Source: Martinezella multihospitum (GTDB taxonomy: Bacteria; Pseudomonadota; Alphaproteobacteria; Rhizobiales; Rhizobiaceae). Taken from it: 64,000 nucleotides of DNA. Under the pieces are notes generated by a model. The model searched no databases, was not told the origin of the DNA, and was given only the letters and a program-made list of their open reading frames with translations. Below, piece by piece: positions 45,872-54,308 of this stretch; position 1 is the first letter of the stretch, and every line of letters begins with the position of its first letter. A program made the translations under genes and the position numbers. The stretch lies in assembly GCF_900094585.1 (NCBI RefSeq), contig NZ_FMAG01000001.1, positions 310,001 to 374,000 on the forward strand, in the 5' to 3' direction.

Positions 45872-46312
45872 ATGGATCACATTACCGGCCTCGGTCACCT
45901 CGCCATCAAGGTCAAGGACCTCGGCACCTCACTCGATTTCTATCGCGATCGCCTCGGCCTTCGGGAAATGCACAGGCTGGTGCGCGATGACGGGACGCCG
46001 TGGATCGTCTATCTGCGCATCACCGATCTTCAATTTCTCGAACTCTTCCCCGGCGCAGAAGGCGATCGTGCTCCCGGGCCGAATGCCAACGGCACCAACC
46101 ATCTATGCCTGACGATTGACAATCTCGATATAGCGGCGGCAAAGCTGGAGAAGGCTGGAATTGCGCTCACCTCGCCCATCAAGTCCGGACTTGACGGGAA
46201 TCGTGGCGCATGGATTGAAGATCCGGATGGTAACAGGATCGAATTGATGGAAATGGCGCCGGATTGCCTGCAATACAGAGCGATCGCCGCTCTGAAACAG
46301 CAAACGGTGTGA
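45872..46312 (+). CDS. VOC-superfamily (glyoxalase-like) protein
   Basis: A 146-residue cytoplasmic VOC protein. GLGHLAIKVKDLGTSLDFYRDRLGL (in parts) opens the first module, NHLCLTIDNLDIAAAKLEKAG the second. Metal-ligand candidates are His in GHLAIKV and NHLCLTI, and Glu in DPDGNRIELMEM. It may be an isomerase, epimerase or dioxygenase. It precedes lacI by 16 bp on the same strand and so is probably co-transcribed with the regulator. Confidence 0.86.
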   Translation: MDHITGLGHLAIKVKDLGTSLDFYRDRLGLREMHRLVRDDGTPWIVYLRITDLQFLELFPGAEGDRAPGPNANGTNHLCLTIDNLDIAAAKLEKAGIALTSPIKSGLDGNRGAWIEDPDGNRIELMEMAPDCLQYRAIAALKQQTV

Positions 46313-46328
46313 CGGGAGTCGAATTTGC

Positions 46329-47354
46329 ATGGCAAAGCCTGCGGCGCGCTTGAAGGACATCGCCGATAAGACCGGATTTTCGGTGAATACCGTGTCGCTG
46401 GCTTTGCGGGGCAGCTCGCGCATCCCGCCTGAGACCCGCACCCTCATCGCGGATGTGGCGCGCGAGCTGAACTACCTGCCCAATTACGTCGCCACGTCTT
46501 TGGTGCGGCGGGAAACCCGATCGATCGGGCTCATCCTGACCGACCTTTCCAATCCCGTGCTGACAGCCGTGGCGCAGGCCGTGGAGGGCGAGCTTTCCAA
46601 ACGGGGCTATACGACCCTTTTCGCGACATCGAACAACGACATCGCAGTCGAAGAGAGGATGATCGAGACCTTCCGGGCCAGGCGCGCCGACGGCATGCTG
46701 GTCTTTCCGTGCAGCCATCGGCGACTGGATCATATCCGCAAGCTGCGCGCGCGCAATTATCCCGTCGTGCTTCTCGTCGGCGATCCGGATGCCGGCATCG
46801 ATGCCGTCTGCATGGACGAACGGATGGGGGCCTACAAGGCGGTTGCGCATCTTCTCGGCAGTGGCCACCGCCGTATCGTCATCATCGATGGCGGCACGAA
46901 GCTCGGCAATTCGGAAAAGCTCGAGGGCTATATGCAGGCGTATCGGGATGCCGGCGCAGACATCGATACCGCGCTGTTTATCAAGCCGAGCGGCCACTCG
47001 GTCGCACATGGCTATTGGGCCGCGGATGCGATCTTCAGCCAGCGGCTCGGCGCATCAGCCATCTTCGCGACCAATGATTCACTGGCGCTGGGCGTCTTGC
47101 GCTATTGCGCCCGCAACGGCATTCGCGTCCCCGACGACGTCGCGCTCATGGGCTTCGACAATATCGAGTTCGGTGAATATGCAGTGACGCCAATCTCGAC
47201 GGTCGACTACAATGTAGAGCGTGTATCGGCCATGGCCGTCGAGCGCGTCGTCGATCTGATCGGCGCGGAGGCGGATTTGCCGCCGCCCCGCGTCACCCTG
47301 ATCGAACCGGATCTTCTGATCCGCCAAAGTTCGAATTCGACTATTCGCAGCTAG
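46329..47354 (+). CDS. LacI-family transcriptional regulator
   Basis: A 341-residue repressor. N-terminal HTH: RLKDIADKTGFSVNTVSLALRGSSRIP. The hinge helix region is YLPNYVATSLVRRETRSIGLI. The periplasmic-binding-like domain includes LILTDLSNPVLTAVAQAVEGEL and ATNDSLALGVLRYCARNGI. It is flanked by sugar-transport and sugar-acid genes. Three CG-centred palindromes in this 10-kb module are its probable operators. Confidence 0.94.
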   Translation: MAKPAARLKDIADKTGFSVNTVSLALRGSSRIPPETRTLIADVARELNYLPNYVATSLVRRETRSIGLILTDLSNPVLTAVAQAVEGELSKRGYTTLFATSNNDIAVEERMIETFRARRADGMLVFPCSHRRLDHIRKLRARNYPVVLLVGDPDAGIDAVCMDERMGAYKAVAHLLGSGHRRIVIIDGGTKLGNSEKLEGYMQAYRDAGADIDTALFIKPSGHSVAHGYWAADAIFSQRLGASAIFATNDSLALGVLRYCARNGIRVPDDVALMGFDNIEFGEYAVTPISTVDYNVERVSAMAVERVVDLIGAEADLPPPRVTLIEPDLLIRQSSNSTIRS

Positions 47355-47372
47355 GCTATCCCGGCAAGCCTG

Positions 47373-48287
47373 TCAGCCCGCCGCCACCGGATAACGAACA
47401 TAGGCGAAGGCGCTGGAATCCGGCGCCCAGGAATTCACGTTGATCGTGCCCTGTCCGCCATTGAAGGCATCGAGGTCGCGCGCCTTGCCGCCTTCGGCGG
47501 GCATGAGCCGGAGGATGACATCCTTGTCTGCGGGGTGGCCGATCGTTCCCACCGGATAACTCAGATAGACGAGATCGTGGCCATTGGGTGTGGGATGCGG
47601 GAACCAGTTTACCCGCTCGTCATGCGTCAGCTGCTCCAGCCCGGAGCCGTCGAGGCGCATACGGAAAGCCTGTGCATGTCCGGGCTGAGTCGCGGCGGCT
47701 TCGGAATTGAAATAGATCCATTCTCCATCCGGCGAGAATTCGGATCCGTCGACCGGGCAGGCACCATCGGTCAGGAATACGTCTTCACCGCCTGCTGAAG
47801 GAATGGTGCAGACACGCGTGAAGATGCCGCCGCCCTCGCGGCGCTCCAGCCCGATATAGGCGAGCGTTGCGCCGTCAGGCGAAATGCCATGCAGGTAATA
47901 TTTGAAGCCGCGTGAAGCCCCGTGTTCATTGGAGACACGGCGCGGAGCGCCGCCCTCGAACGGCACCTGATAGAGATGGCCGTCATTGGCGCTGACGAAA
48001 AAGGAGCGACCGTCCGGCGATACGACATGGTCGTTGTTCAGGTTCTCGACCGGTACCGTGTTGATGCGATGCGGGCCATCCAGACCGTCCGGAGAGATGC
48101 GGAAGAGACGGCCGTCGCCATTATAGATCAGCCACTTGCCATCAGGCGACCAATTGGGCGCTTCAATGAGCTCGCCGGTTTCGTAAATCACACGCGCCGT
48201 CGATGTGGCGATATCGAAGACGACGAGTTCGCTGATTTGACGCGGCAATAGGCGTCGGCTTTCCGGTCCTGGGCGCATGGATGGCAT
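47373..48287 (-). CDS. TolB-like beta-propeller protein
   Basis: A 304-residue protein of WD40-like/TolB beta-propeller repeats: APNWSPDGKWLIYNG, VVSPDGRSFFVSAND, ISPDGATLAYIGL, EFSPDGEWIYFNSE, WAPDSSAFAYVRY. No signal peptide is visible, so unlike TolB it is probably cytoplasmic. Oligogalacturonate lyases share this fold, and a glycan-degrading role would fit the sugar module, but catalytic residues cannot be assigned. The start at MPSMRPGPE (48287) follows GGAGG by 7 bases. It is convergent with lacI. Confidence 0.82.
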   Translation of the reverse strand: MPSMRPGPESRRLLPRQISELVVFDIATSTARVIYETGELIEAPNWSPDGKWLIYNGDGRLFRISPDGLDGPHRINTVPVENLNNDHVVSPDGRSFFVSANDGHLYQVPFEGGAPRRVSNEHGASRGFKYYLHGISPDGATLAYIGLERREGGGIFTRVCTIPSAGGEDVFLTDGACPVDGSEFSPDGEWIYFNSEAAATQPGHAQAFRMRLDGSGLEQLTHDERVNWFPHPTPNGHDLVYLSYPVGTIGHPADKDVILRLMPAEGGKARDLDAFNGGQGTINVNSWAPDSSAFAYVRYPVAAG

Positions 48288-48608
48288 GATCTCTCCTCCG
48301 CTTGGATTAACGATAATATAAGACAGCTTATGCGATCCTATTTTTGTCAACAACCACCAAATTGCCTGGATGTCGGCGCACGTGCCAAAAGCCTTGGCTC
48401 GGGCTACGTCATGGGTAAGAAACCCGCGACACGGCGGAACGTGGCACGCTGAAGACTACGGCTGTCCCCTATTGGAGGACGTCAGCTTCAAGCTGACAGG
48501 CAATGCAATATGACGCCGTGTCGACGAAGTTCCTAAAGCCTTCGACCTACATCATTGCGCCGCATATCAAGACATGCCTGATATGCTTCAGCCTAAATCC
48601 GACACACT
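48288..48608. other. Intergenic region between the TolB-like gene and the split-UxaA operon
   Basis: 321 bp with no supportable gene. It contains the LacI-like site at 48306-48317. No clear terminator for the nine-gene operon ending at 48609 was found. Confidence 0.6.
48306..48317. promoter_or_regulatory. Candidate LacI-family operator C
   Basis: ATTAACGATAAT, centred on CG, lies 18 bp before the TolB-like gene. The core TTAACGATAA differs from operator A by one base. Confidence 0.55.
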
Positions 48609-49802
48609 CTAGACCGGCAGGCATGCCGGACCGATCGGCTCGAAGGACTTGTAGGTCAGGATGAACTCCTGATGGCCGAGACCTTCCGACTTCGTCGGTT
48701 TGCCACCGGCAACATCCTGCAGAAGCGTCACGATTTCCTGGCCGACCTCATCAAGGCTTGCTCGTCCCTCAAGGATACGGCCGGCATCGACATCCATGTC
48801 TTCCTCCAGCCGGCGGTAGGTATCCGGATTGGCGCAGATCTTGATCACCGGGGAGATTGCCGAGCCTGAGACCGAGCCGCGGCCGGTGACAAAGAACACC
48901 ATGTGACAGCCGGAGGCGATCATCTCGACAATTTCGGCATTGTCGGAAATATTCGGGAAGCCGAACCTCACCTCGCCATCAGGCACCACGTCCATCAGGT
49001 AAAGACCGCCACGCGGCGGAATATCACCGGGCTTGATCAGGCCGGAGATCGGCGACGCCCCCGATTTGGCATAGGCGCCCATCGATTTCTCTTCGATCGT
49101 CGTCAGCCCACCATCGGCGTTGCCCGGTGCAAAGCTGCCGTAGCCGAGCGTGGCGTAGTAGCGTGCCGCCTTGGCAACTGCCGCACGAAGCTCGTCGGCA
49201 AGTTCCGGCGTGACCGCACGGTCGGCCATGATTTCCTCGCAGCCAATGAGCTCACCGGTTTCCTCGAAAATGCATGTAGCCCCGGCCGCTACCAGCGAAT
49301 CGAAAGCCCGGCCCGCTGCCGGATTGCCGGTAATCCCGCTCGTTCCGTCCGACCCGCCGCAAACCGTCCCGACGATCAGCTCGCTGATATCCATCGGCAC
49401 CCGTAAATCGCACGCCAGATTTTCGAGCTGCTCGCTCACCCAGGCACGACCGGCCGCAATCGTGCTGCGCGTGCCGCCATCGTTCTGGATGGTCAGTGTC
49501 TTCACCGGCCTGCCGCTCTCCTCGATGATTTTGGATAGCGAGTATTTGTTGAAGCTTTCACAGCCGAGCGACAGCAGCAGAACCGCCCCGATATTCGGAT
49601 GGGTACAAAGCCGCTCCATCATCCGTTGTGCGTAGGCATTGGGAAAACAGCCGGGGAAGCCGATGAGATGAACCTCCTGCTCGTCGAAAGCCGAGATGAT
49701 CTGACGTCCGACGTGGTGGGCACATTCCACCAGATAGGCGACGGCGACGATATTGCGGATGCCTTTGCGACCATCCGGCCGCAGATAGCCTTGCAGGGTC
49801 AT
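48609..49802 (-). CDS. UxaA-family hydro-lyase, large subunit
   Basis: A 397-residue cytoplasmic dehydratase subunit of the altronate/galactarate dehydratase C-terminal family. GYLRPDGRKGIRNIVAV is the typical opening; GTVCGGSDGTSGITGNPA and GSVSGSAISPVIKICANPDTY are conserved blocks. Full-length UxaA carries both domains in one chain. Here the N-terminal SAF domain is a separate gene with a 4-base overlap, as in sulfolactate sulfo-lyase SuyAB. It is the last gene of a nine-gene operon. It is likely a sugar-acid dehydratase; a sulfo-lyase is an alternative. Confidence 0.88.
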   Translation of the reverse strand: MTLQGYLRPDGRKGIRNIVAVAYLVECAHHVGRQIISAFDEQEVHLIGFPGCFPNAYAQRMMERLCTHPNIGAVLLLSLGCESFNKYSLSKIIEESGRPVKTLTIQNDGGTRSTIAAGRAWVSEQLENLACDLRVPMDISELIVGTVCGGSDGTSGITGNPAAGRAFDSLVAAGATCIFEETGELIGCEEIMADRAVTPELADELRAAVAKAARYYATLGYGSFAPGNADGGLTTIEEKSMGAYAKSGASPISGLIKPGDIPPRGGLYLMDVVPDGEVRFGFPNISDNAEIVEMIASGCHMVFFVTGRGSVSGSAISPVIKICANPDTYRRLEEDMDVDAGRILEGRASLDEVGQEIVTLLQDVAGGKPTKSEGLGHQEFILTYKSFEPIGPACLPV

Positions 49803-50131
49803 TTTTTGATAACCTCCTGGATGTCGAAGAAGTGGCTCGGCGTGTAATCGCTCTTGACATTGTGCACGTGGACATGATCGCCGGGCGCGATCGGCGCAAT
49901 GGCGGAACCGATCGGCGCGCCGTATTTGTAGACCTTGGCGCCCGGCGCGATTTCATGCCTGGCGATCTTGTGACCGCGCGGAATCGTCTTTGCGAGTGTC
50001 ACCTCCCGGTCTCCGACGCGAATGCGTTCTCCTGCGGAAATATCCTCGCGACAGACAAGAACATTGTCCTTTTCCGAAAGCAGCAGCAGCCGCGGATCAT
50101 CGGCATGTGTTAGCGGCACGCCAGAGCCCAT
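49799..50131 (-). CDS. UxaA-family hydro-lyase, small SAF-domain subunit
   Basis: A 110-residue protein matching the N-terminal SAF domain of altronate dehydratases. The core is ISAGERIRVGDREVTLAKTIPRGHKIARHEIAPG (in parts) and YGAPIGSAIAPIAPGDHVHVHNV. It overlaps the large subunit as ATGA and follows RraA by 4 bp. With the large subunit it should form one dehydratase. Confidence 0.87.
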   Translation of the reverse strand: MGSGVPLTHADDPRLLLLSEKDNVLVCREDISAGERIRVGDREVTLAKTIPRGHKIARHEIAPGAKVYKYGAPIGSAIAPIAPGDHVHVHNVKSDYTPSHFFDIQEVIKK

Positions 50132-50135
50132 GAGC

Positions 50136-50834
50136 TTACATCACCCCAAACGTCGCGAAGGCTTCGACCGTGCTCATGCCGCCGCGGATTGCCTCCGCCA
50201 CCTTGTTTTCTGTACGCACCTTTTCCAGCGCGAGCGAAATCGCTTCCTTTTCGACCGCCTTCGGGATGACGAGAACGCCTTCGCGGTCGCCATAGAGCAG
50301 ATCACCGGGTTCGATGCGGACACCTTCGATTTCGATCGGCGTATTGTAGTCGATGACCTTGCCACGAGGCCCCTGATCCTGCGCATAGATCCCGCGGGAG
50401 AAGGCCGGGAAGCCGAGCCGCTCGATTTCACCGGCATCGCGCACGTAACCGTCGAGGATCGCACCTGCCGCCTTAAGATGGATGGCTCTCGTCGACATCA
50501 AACCGCCCCAAAGCGCGTAGCGAAGCGACGAACCCGTGGCAATATAGACGTCGCCCGGCTTCAGCGAATCCAGCGCTTCGAACATGATGCCGAACGGCTT
50601 GTCAGCGAGCGGGCCAAAGGAGCCCTGCCCGTCCGAGAAGACATCGGCCTCGAGCACCGGCATCGCGCGGCCGGCGATTTTCATGTCGTCGCTCAGAGGC
50701 TTGATACCGGCGGGCAGGAACTGTCGACGATGGCCAAGCGTGTCGAGGATGTCGCCGACGACAGCGGTAAAAAGCTCGGTTTTCAACGCGCGGAACAGAT
50801 CGGCGTCAGTTGAATAGGTCGCTGTGGTATCCAT
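50136..50834 (-). CDS. RraA-like aldolase/decarboxylase-family protein
   Basis: A 232-residue RraA-fold protein. The aldolase-type metal site is present: AILDGYVRDAGEIERLG (Arg-Asp pair) and YGDREGVLVIPKAVEKEA. The start MDTTATYST (50834) follows GGGAGG; the longer frame is not used. It lies between an SDR and the split UxaA enzyme. This is the second RraA-dehydratase pairing in the window, after 30.0 kb. Confidence 0.88.
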   Translation of the reverse strand: MDTTATYSTDADLFRALKTELFTAVVGDILDTLGHRRQFLPAGIKPLSDDMKIAGRAMPVLEADVFSDGQGSFGPLADKPFGIMFEALDSLKPGDVYIATGSSLRYALWGGLMSTRAIHLKAAGAILDGYVRDAGEIERLGFPAFSRGIYAQDQGPRGKVIDYNTPIEIEGVRIEPGDLLYGDREGVLVIPKAVEKEAISLALEKVRTENKVAEAIRGGMSTVEAFATFGVM

Positions 50835-50860
50835 CGGGAAACCTCCCTTAATTGCAATTC

Positions 50861-51664
50861 TTAGAAGCCGATGACGGCACCGCCGTCGACGATAATGGTC
50901 TGGCCGGTGATGTAACCGGCGGCAGGCGATGCGAGGAAAGCACATGTCCAGCCGATTTCCTCGGCCGAGCCGAGACGGTTCATCTGGATGCGGCCCATGA
51001 TTTTGGCGCGGCGGGCCGGATCGTTGGCCGTCGCCTTCTGGAAGAGGTCGGTATCGATCCAGCCGGGCGCGACGGCGTTGACACGGATTCCTCGGCCGGC
51101 GAACTCGGCCGAAAGCCCGCGCACGGCACCTGTCAGCGCCGTTTTTGCTGTCGTATAGCCCATGACCAGGGGCTGGCCGATGAAGGATGTCATGGACGCG
51201 GTAAAGAGCACGCTGCCATGCCCCCTTGCGATCTGGCCGGGCAGGAATTGCCGGGTCAGTTCCAGCGCGCCGCGAACGTGGACGTCCATGACTTCGTCGA
51301 AGTCGGCAATATTGGATTCCTCGAACGGCTTCTTCACCGTGTTCCCGGCATTGTTGACGACGATATCGACCGGGCCATGCATCTCCTCGATACGGGCAGC
51401 GAAAGCCTTGATCGAAGCAAGATCACGAAGGTCGAGGGGTGCTGATTTCGCCTGGGGACCGATCGATGCCGCCGCATCCTCGATAAGATCTGCCCTGCGG
51501 CCAGCCAGTACCACTTCTGCGCCGGAGGCGGCGAGGCAACGCGCGATTGCGAGGCCTAGTCCACTGCCTCCGCCGGTCACCAGCGCGCGCTGCCCGTCCA
51601 GTCGGAATGCGCCATGCCAGTCGGGAAGCGCGGTTGGAGATTTCATGTATGCTTGCGTATTCAT
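50861..51664 (-). CDS. Short-chain dehydrogenase/reductase
   Basis: A 267-residue cytoplasmic SDR with a complete active site: LVTGGGSGLGLAIA (nucleotide loop), DIVVNNAGNTV, Ser in FTASMTSFIG, and Tyr/Lys in MGYTTAKTAL. It ends in the usual YITGQTIIVDGGAVIG. The start MNTQAYMKSP overlaps the zinc dehydrogenase stop as ATGA. The longer frame is a read-through of that gene. It is likely a sugar-acid or polyol dehydrogenase. Confidence 0.93.
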   Translation of the reverse strand: MNTQAYMKSPTALPDWHGAFRLDGQRALVTGGGSGLGLAIARCLAASGAEVVLAGRRADLIEDAAASIGPQAKSAPLDLRDLASIKAFAARIEEMHGPVDIVVNNAGNTVKKPFEESNIADFDEVMDVHVRGALELTRQFLPGQIARGHGSVLFTASMTSFIGQPLVMGYTTAKTALTGAVRGLSAEFAGRGIRVNAVAPGWIDTDLFQKATANDPARRAKIMGRIQMNRLGSAEEIGWTCAFLASPAAGYITGQTIIVDGGAVIGF

Positions 51665-52674
51665 CTTTCGACAATGACCTTCAAAACATCGCGGTTCTTG
51701 TCCCAAAAAGGCAATGCGCCTTCGGCCTCGGCGAAGGGTATGACCTTGGAAATAAGCGAGGCGGCGCGGTCGCCGATCGTCTCGAGATAAGCGATCACCG
51801 CATCGAAATCGGACCTGGTCGCGTTGCGCGACCCCATGATATCCAACTCCTTGAGATTGAACATTTGTGTCTGATAGGTGACGGGCGCCTTGGCGTAGCC
51901 GACATAGACGACGCGCCCGCAAAAGCCGGCCAGATCGATCGCCTGGCGAAAGGTTTCCGGAAGACCGACCGCCTCGAAGGCCACATCGACGCCCTGATCG
52001 CTCGTCAGCTCCACGATGCGCGCCCCGACATCCTCCGTGCCGGCATTGATTGTGTGGCGAGCCCCAAACTGTTTTGCCAGCGCGGTCTTTTCCGGGCTGA
52101 GATCGACGGCAATCACCTCGGCTCCACGAGCAACGGCTCCGATGACCACGCCCATGCCGATCATGCCGCAGCCCAGCACGACAATGCGATCGCTCGGCGA
52201 AACGCGGCCCCGCGCCACCGCATGGAAGCCTACCGATAGCGGCTCGACCAAAGCAAGAAAGCGAGGATCGAGCGTGTCGTTCAGAATCACCTTCTCCGCG
52301 GGAAGAACGATCTCTTCGGCAAGCCCGCCATCCTGCTGGACGCCAAGCGTCCGATTGTAGCGGCAGGCATTCACGCGACCCTTCCGGCAGGAAGAGCAAG
52401 TGCCGCAACTGGTATAGGGAAGAACGATGACGCGCCGCCCCGGTTGATAGACGGACGGGACGTTCGATCCGACCTCGATGATCTCGCCACCGATTTCGTG
52501 CCCAGGAATGCGCGGCAGCTCCACCAGCGGGTTGAGACCTCGAAACGTGTTGAGATCACTGCCGCAGATGCCGACATGGCGGACGGCGATACGAACATCG
52601 CCGTTCCCGAGCTGCGGGCGAGCGACATCGGTGAAACGGCTGACACCTTCACTTTCGATCAACAGGGCTTTCAC
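51661..52674 (-). CDS. Zinc-dependent alcohol dehydrogenase (MDR family)
   Basis: A 337-residue cytoplasmic NAD(P)-dependent dehydrogenase. Catalytic zinc residues are in HVGICGSDLN and PGHEIGGEIIEVG. Four structural-zinc cysteines are in CGTCSSCRKGRVNAC. The nucleotide loop is VLGCGMIGMGVV. It belongs to the sorbitol/threonine/galactitol-type branch. It follows the binding-protein gene by 66 bp in the nine-gene operon and probably oxidises the imported polyol or sugar acid. Confidence 0.93.
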   Translation of the reverse strand: MKALLIESEGVSRFTDVARPQLGNGDVRIAVRHVGICGSDLNTFRGLNPLVELPRIPGHEIGGEIIEVGSNVPSVYQPGRRVIVLPYTSCGTCSSCRKGRVNACRYNRTLGVQQDGGLAEEIVLPAEKVILNDTLDPRFLALVEPLSVGFHAVARGRVSPSDRIVVLGCGMIGMGVVIGAVARGAEVIAVDLSPEKTALAKQFGARHTINAGTEDVGARIVELTSDQGVDVAFEAVGLPETFRQAIDLAGFCGRVVYVGYAKAPVTYQTQMFNLKELDIMGSRNATRSDFDAVIAYLETIGDRAASLISKVIPFAEAEGALPFWDKNRDVLKVIVER

Positions 52675-52740
52675 GTGACGATACCTTTTCCGGATTGGGG
52701 GAGTGAACCGGACGCTCGTGCCCGGTTCACTGGAAACAGA

Positions 52741-53532
52741 TCAGTTCAGGGTGGCGATGTCGGCCGGCAGGTCGACGCCGTTGTACTTCTTGTAGATTTC
52801 GTTGAGTTTGCCGGTCGCGAGATTCTCGTCGACAAACTTGTCGAGCCGCTGCTTCAAGGCAGCCTCGCCCTTGCGGATGCCTATGGCATAGGGGAATACC
52901 TTGAGTACCATCTTCACCTCGAACTTCGACGCCGGATTGCGCTCGTTGGCCGCCTTCATGATTTGCGGCGATGTCGCCATCACATCGACCTGGCCGCTGA
53001 CGAGTGCCGTGACCAGAGTGGCGTCGTCATCGTAACGCACGATTTCCGAGCCGTCGTTGACTTTGGTGACTTCCTTGTCGTTGACACTGCCGCGCGTGGT
53101 GCCGATGCGCTTACCCTTCAGGTCGGCCATGGTCTTGATGGTCTGGCCGGCAGGCGCAGCGATGACCGATTGGATCACACCATAGGGCTTTGAATAGTCG
53201 ATGACCCTCTTGCGCTCGTCCGTCACGCTGAGCGAGGCGATGACCATATCCGCCTTGCCCGTCTGCAGATAAGGAATGCGGTTGGGGCTGGTCACCTGGA
53301 CGATATCAAGCGGCTGGCCGAGCTGCTCGGCAAGAAGCTTGGCAACTTCGACATCAGAGCCATAGGGCTGCATGTTGGCATCGATCATGCCGAAGGGCGG
53401 CGAGCCGAGATCAAGGGCGATAAGGACCTTTTTCCGGGCCTGGATATCCGCAAGGGCATCTGCCTGCGCATGGCTGGCGAACGTGCCCAGGATCGCAAGT
53501 GCGGTGGCTGCTAGAATATGACGGCGCTTCAT
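52741..53532 (-). CDS. ABC importer binding protein, polar amino acid (SBP3) family
   Basis: A 263-residue periplasmic binding protein. The signal peptide HILAATALAILGTFASHAQA precedes DALADIQARKKVLI. Family blocks are GSPPFGMIDANMQPYGSDVEVAKLLAEQLG (in parts), ITSPNR-like VTSPNRIPYLQTGKADMVI, and KRIGTTRGSVNDKEV. The start MKRRHIL follows GGAGG. SBP3 proteins usually bind amino acids, but operon partners here are sugar-acid enzymes, so the ligand may be a sugar acid or an amino sugar acid. Confidence 0.92.
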   Translation of the reverse strand: MKRRHILAATALAILGTFASHAQADALADIQARKKVLIALDLGSPPFGMIDANMQPYGSDVEVAKLLAEQLGQPLDIVQVTSPNRIPYLQTGKADMVIASLSVTDERKRVIDYSKPYGVIQSVIAAPAGQTIKTMADLKGKRIGTTRGSVNDKEVTKVNDGSEIVRYDDDATLVTALVSGQVDVMATSPQIMKAANERNPASKFEVKMVLKVFPYAIGIRKGEAALKQRLDKFVDENLATGKLNEIYKKYNGVDLPADIATLN

Positions 53533-53579
53533 GGTTCTCCTCCGATTTAATTTTGATTGGGTTTCGCTGCCCGTGCTGC

Positions 53580-54308
53580 TCAAAGTCCGTTGCCGACGAA
53601 ACTGCGCAATTCCTCGGTCTGGGGGGCATCGAGCAGGGCCGCGGGGCCATGCTCCCAGACCCTACCGAGATGCATGTACAGGACGTTGCTCGCCACCTTC
53701 CGGGCAAAAGCCATCTCATGGGTGACGAGGATCATCGTCATGCCGCCGCGCGCCAGGTTTTCGATGACCTTCAGCACTTCGCCGGTCAGCTGCGGATCAA
53801 GCGCGGATGTGACTTCGTCGAACAGCATGACTTGCGGCTGCATGGCCAATGACCGGGCGATAGCAGCTCGCTGCTGCTGGCCGCCGGACAATTGCTCCGG
53901 GTAGAAAGAGGCTTTCTCGGCAAGCCCTACCCGGCCGAGACAGTCGAGCGATATATCCCGGGCTTCGGCCTTGCTCAGCTTCTTGACGCAGGTCAGCGCC
54001 AGCGAAGCGTTTTCCAGGACGGTCAGATGCGGGAACAGGTTATAGCTTTGGAAGACGATGCCAACGTCGCGGCGAAGTGCGCGTTTGTCGAGATCCGACG
54101 AATGGATCTTGTGCCCGCAAACCTCGATCTCACCGCCCTGAATGGTCTCCAGCGCATCGATGCATCGCAAAGCCGTCGACTTGCCCGAGCCGGACTGTCC
54201 GATGATGGCGACCACCTCGCCGGGTTCGACCGAGAAGGAGACACCGTTCAGGACCTGCAGCGCGCCAAAGCTCTTGCGGACATCGGATAGTCTAACGATT
54301 GGAGACAT
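53580..54308 (-). CDS. ABC importer ATPase, polar amino acid (GlnQ/HisP) family
   Basis: A 242-residue cytoplasmic ATPase. Walker A IIGQSGSGKSTALRC, Q-loop VGIVFQSYNLFPHLTV, signature LSGGQQQRAAIARSL, Walker B VMLFDEVTSALDPQ, switch VTHEMAFARKVA. It overlaps the permease upstream by 17 bases. It lies 47 bp before the binding-protein start. Confidence 0.95.
   Translation of the reverse strand: MSPIVRLSDVRKSFGALQVLNGVSFSVEPGEVVAIIGQSGSGKSTALRCIDALETIQGGEIEVCGHKIHSSDLDKRALRRDVGIVFQSYNLFPHLTVLENASLALTCVKKLSKAEARDISLDCLGRVGLAEKASFYPEQLSGGQQQRAAIARSLAMQPQVMLFDEVTSALDPQLTGEVLKVIENLARGGMTMILVTHEMAFARKVASNVLYMHLGRVWEHGPAALLDAPQTEELRSFVGNGL

Noticed and set aside
51665..52408. Upstream extension of the SDR frame into the zinc dehydrogenase gene
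   Set aside because: The SDR homology starts shortly after MNTQAYMKSP at 51664; upstream text is a frame-shifted shadow of the dehydrogenase.
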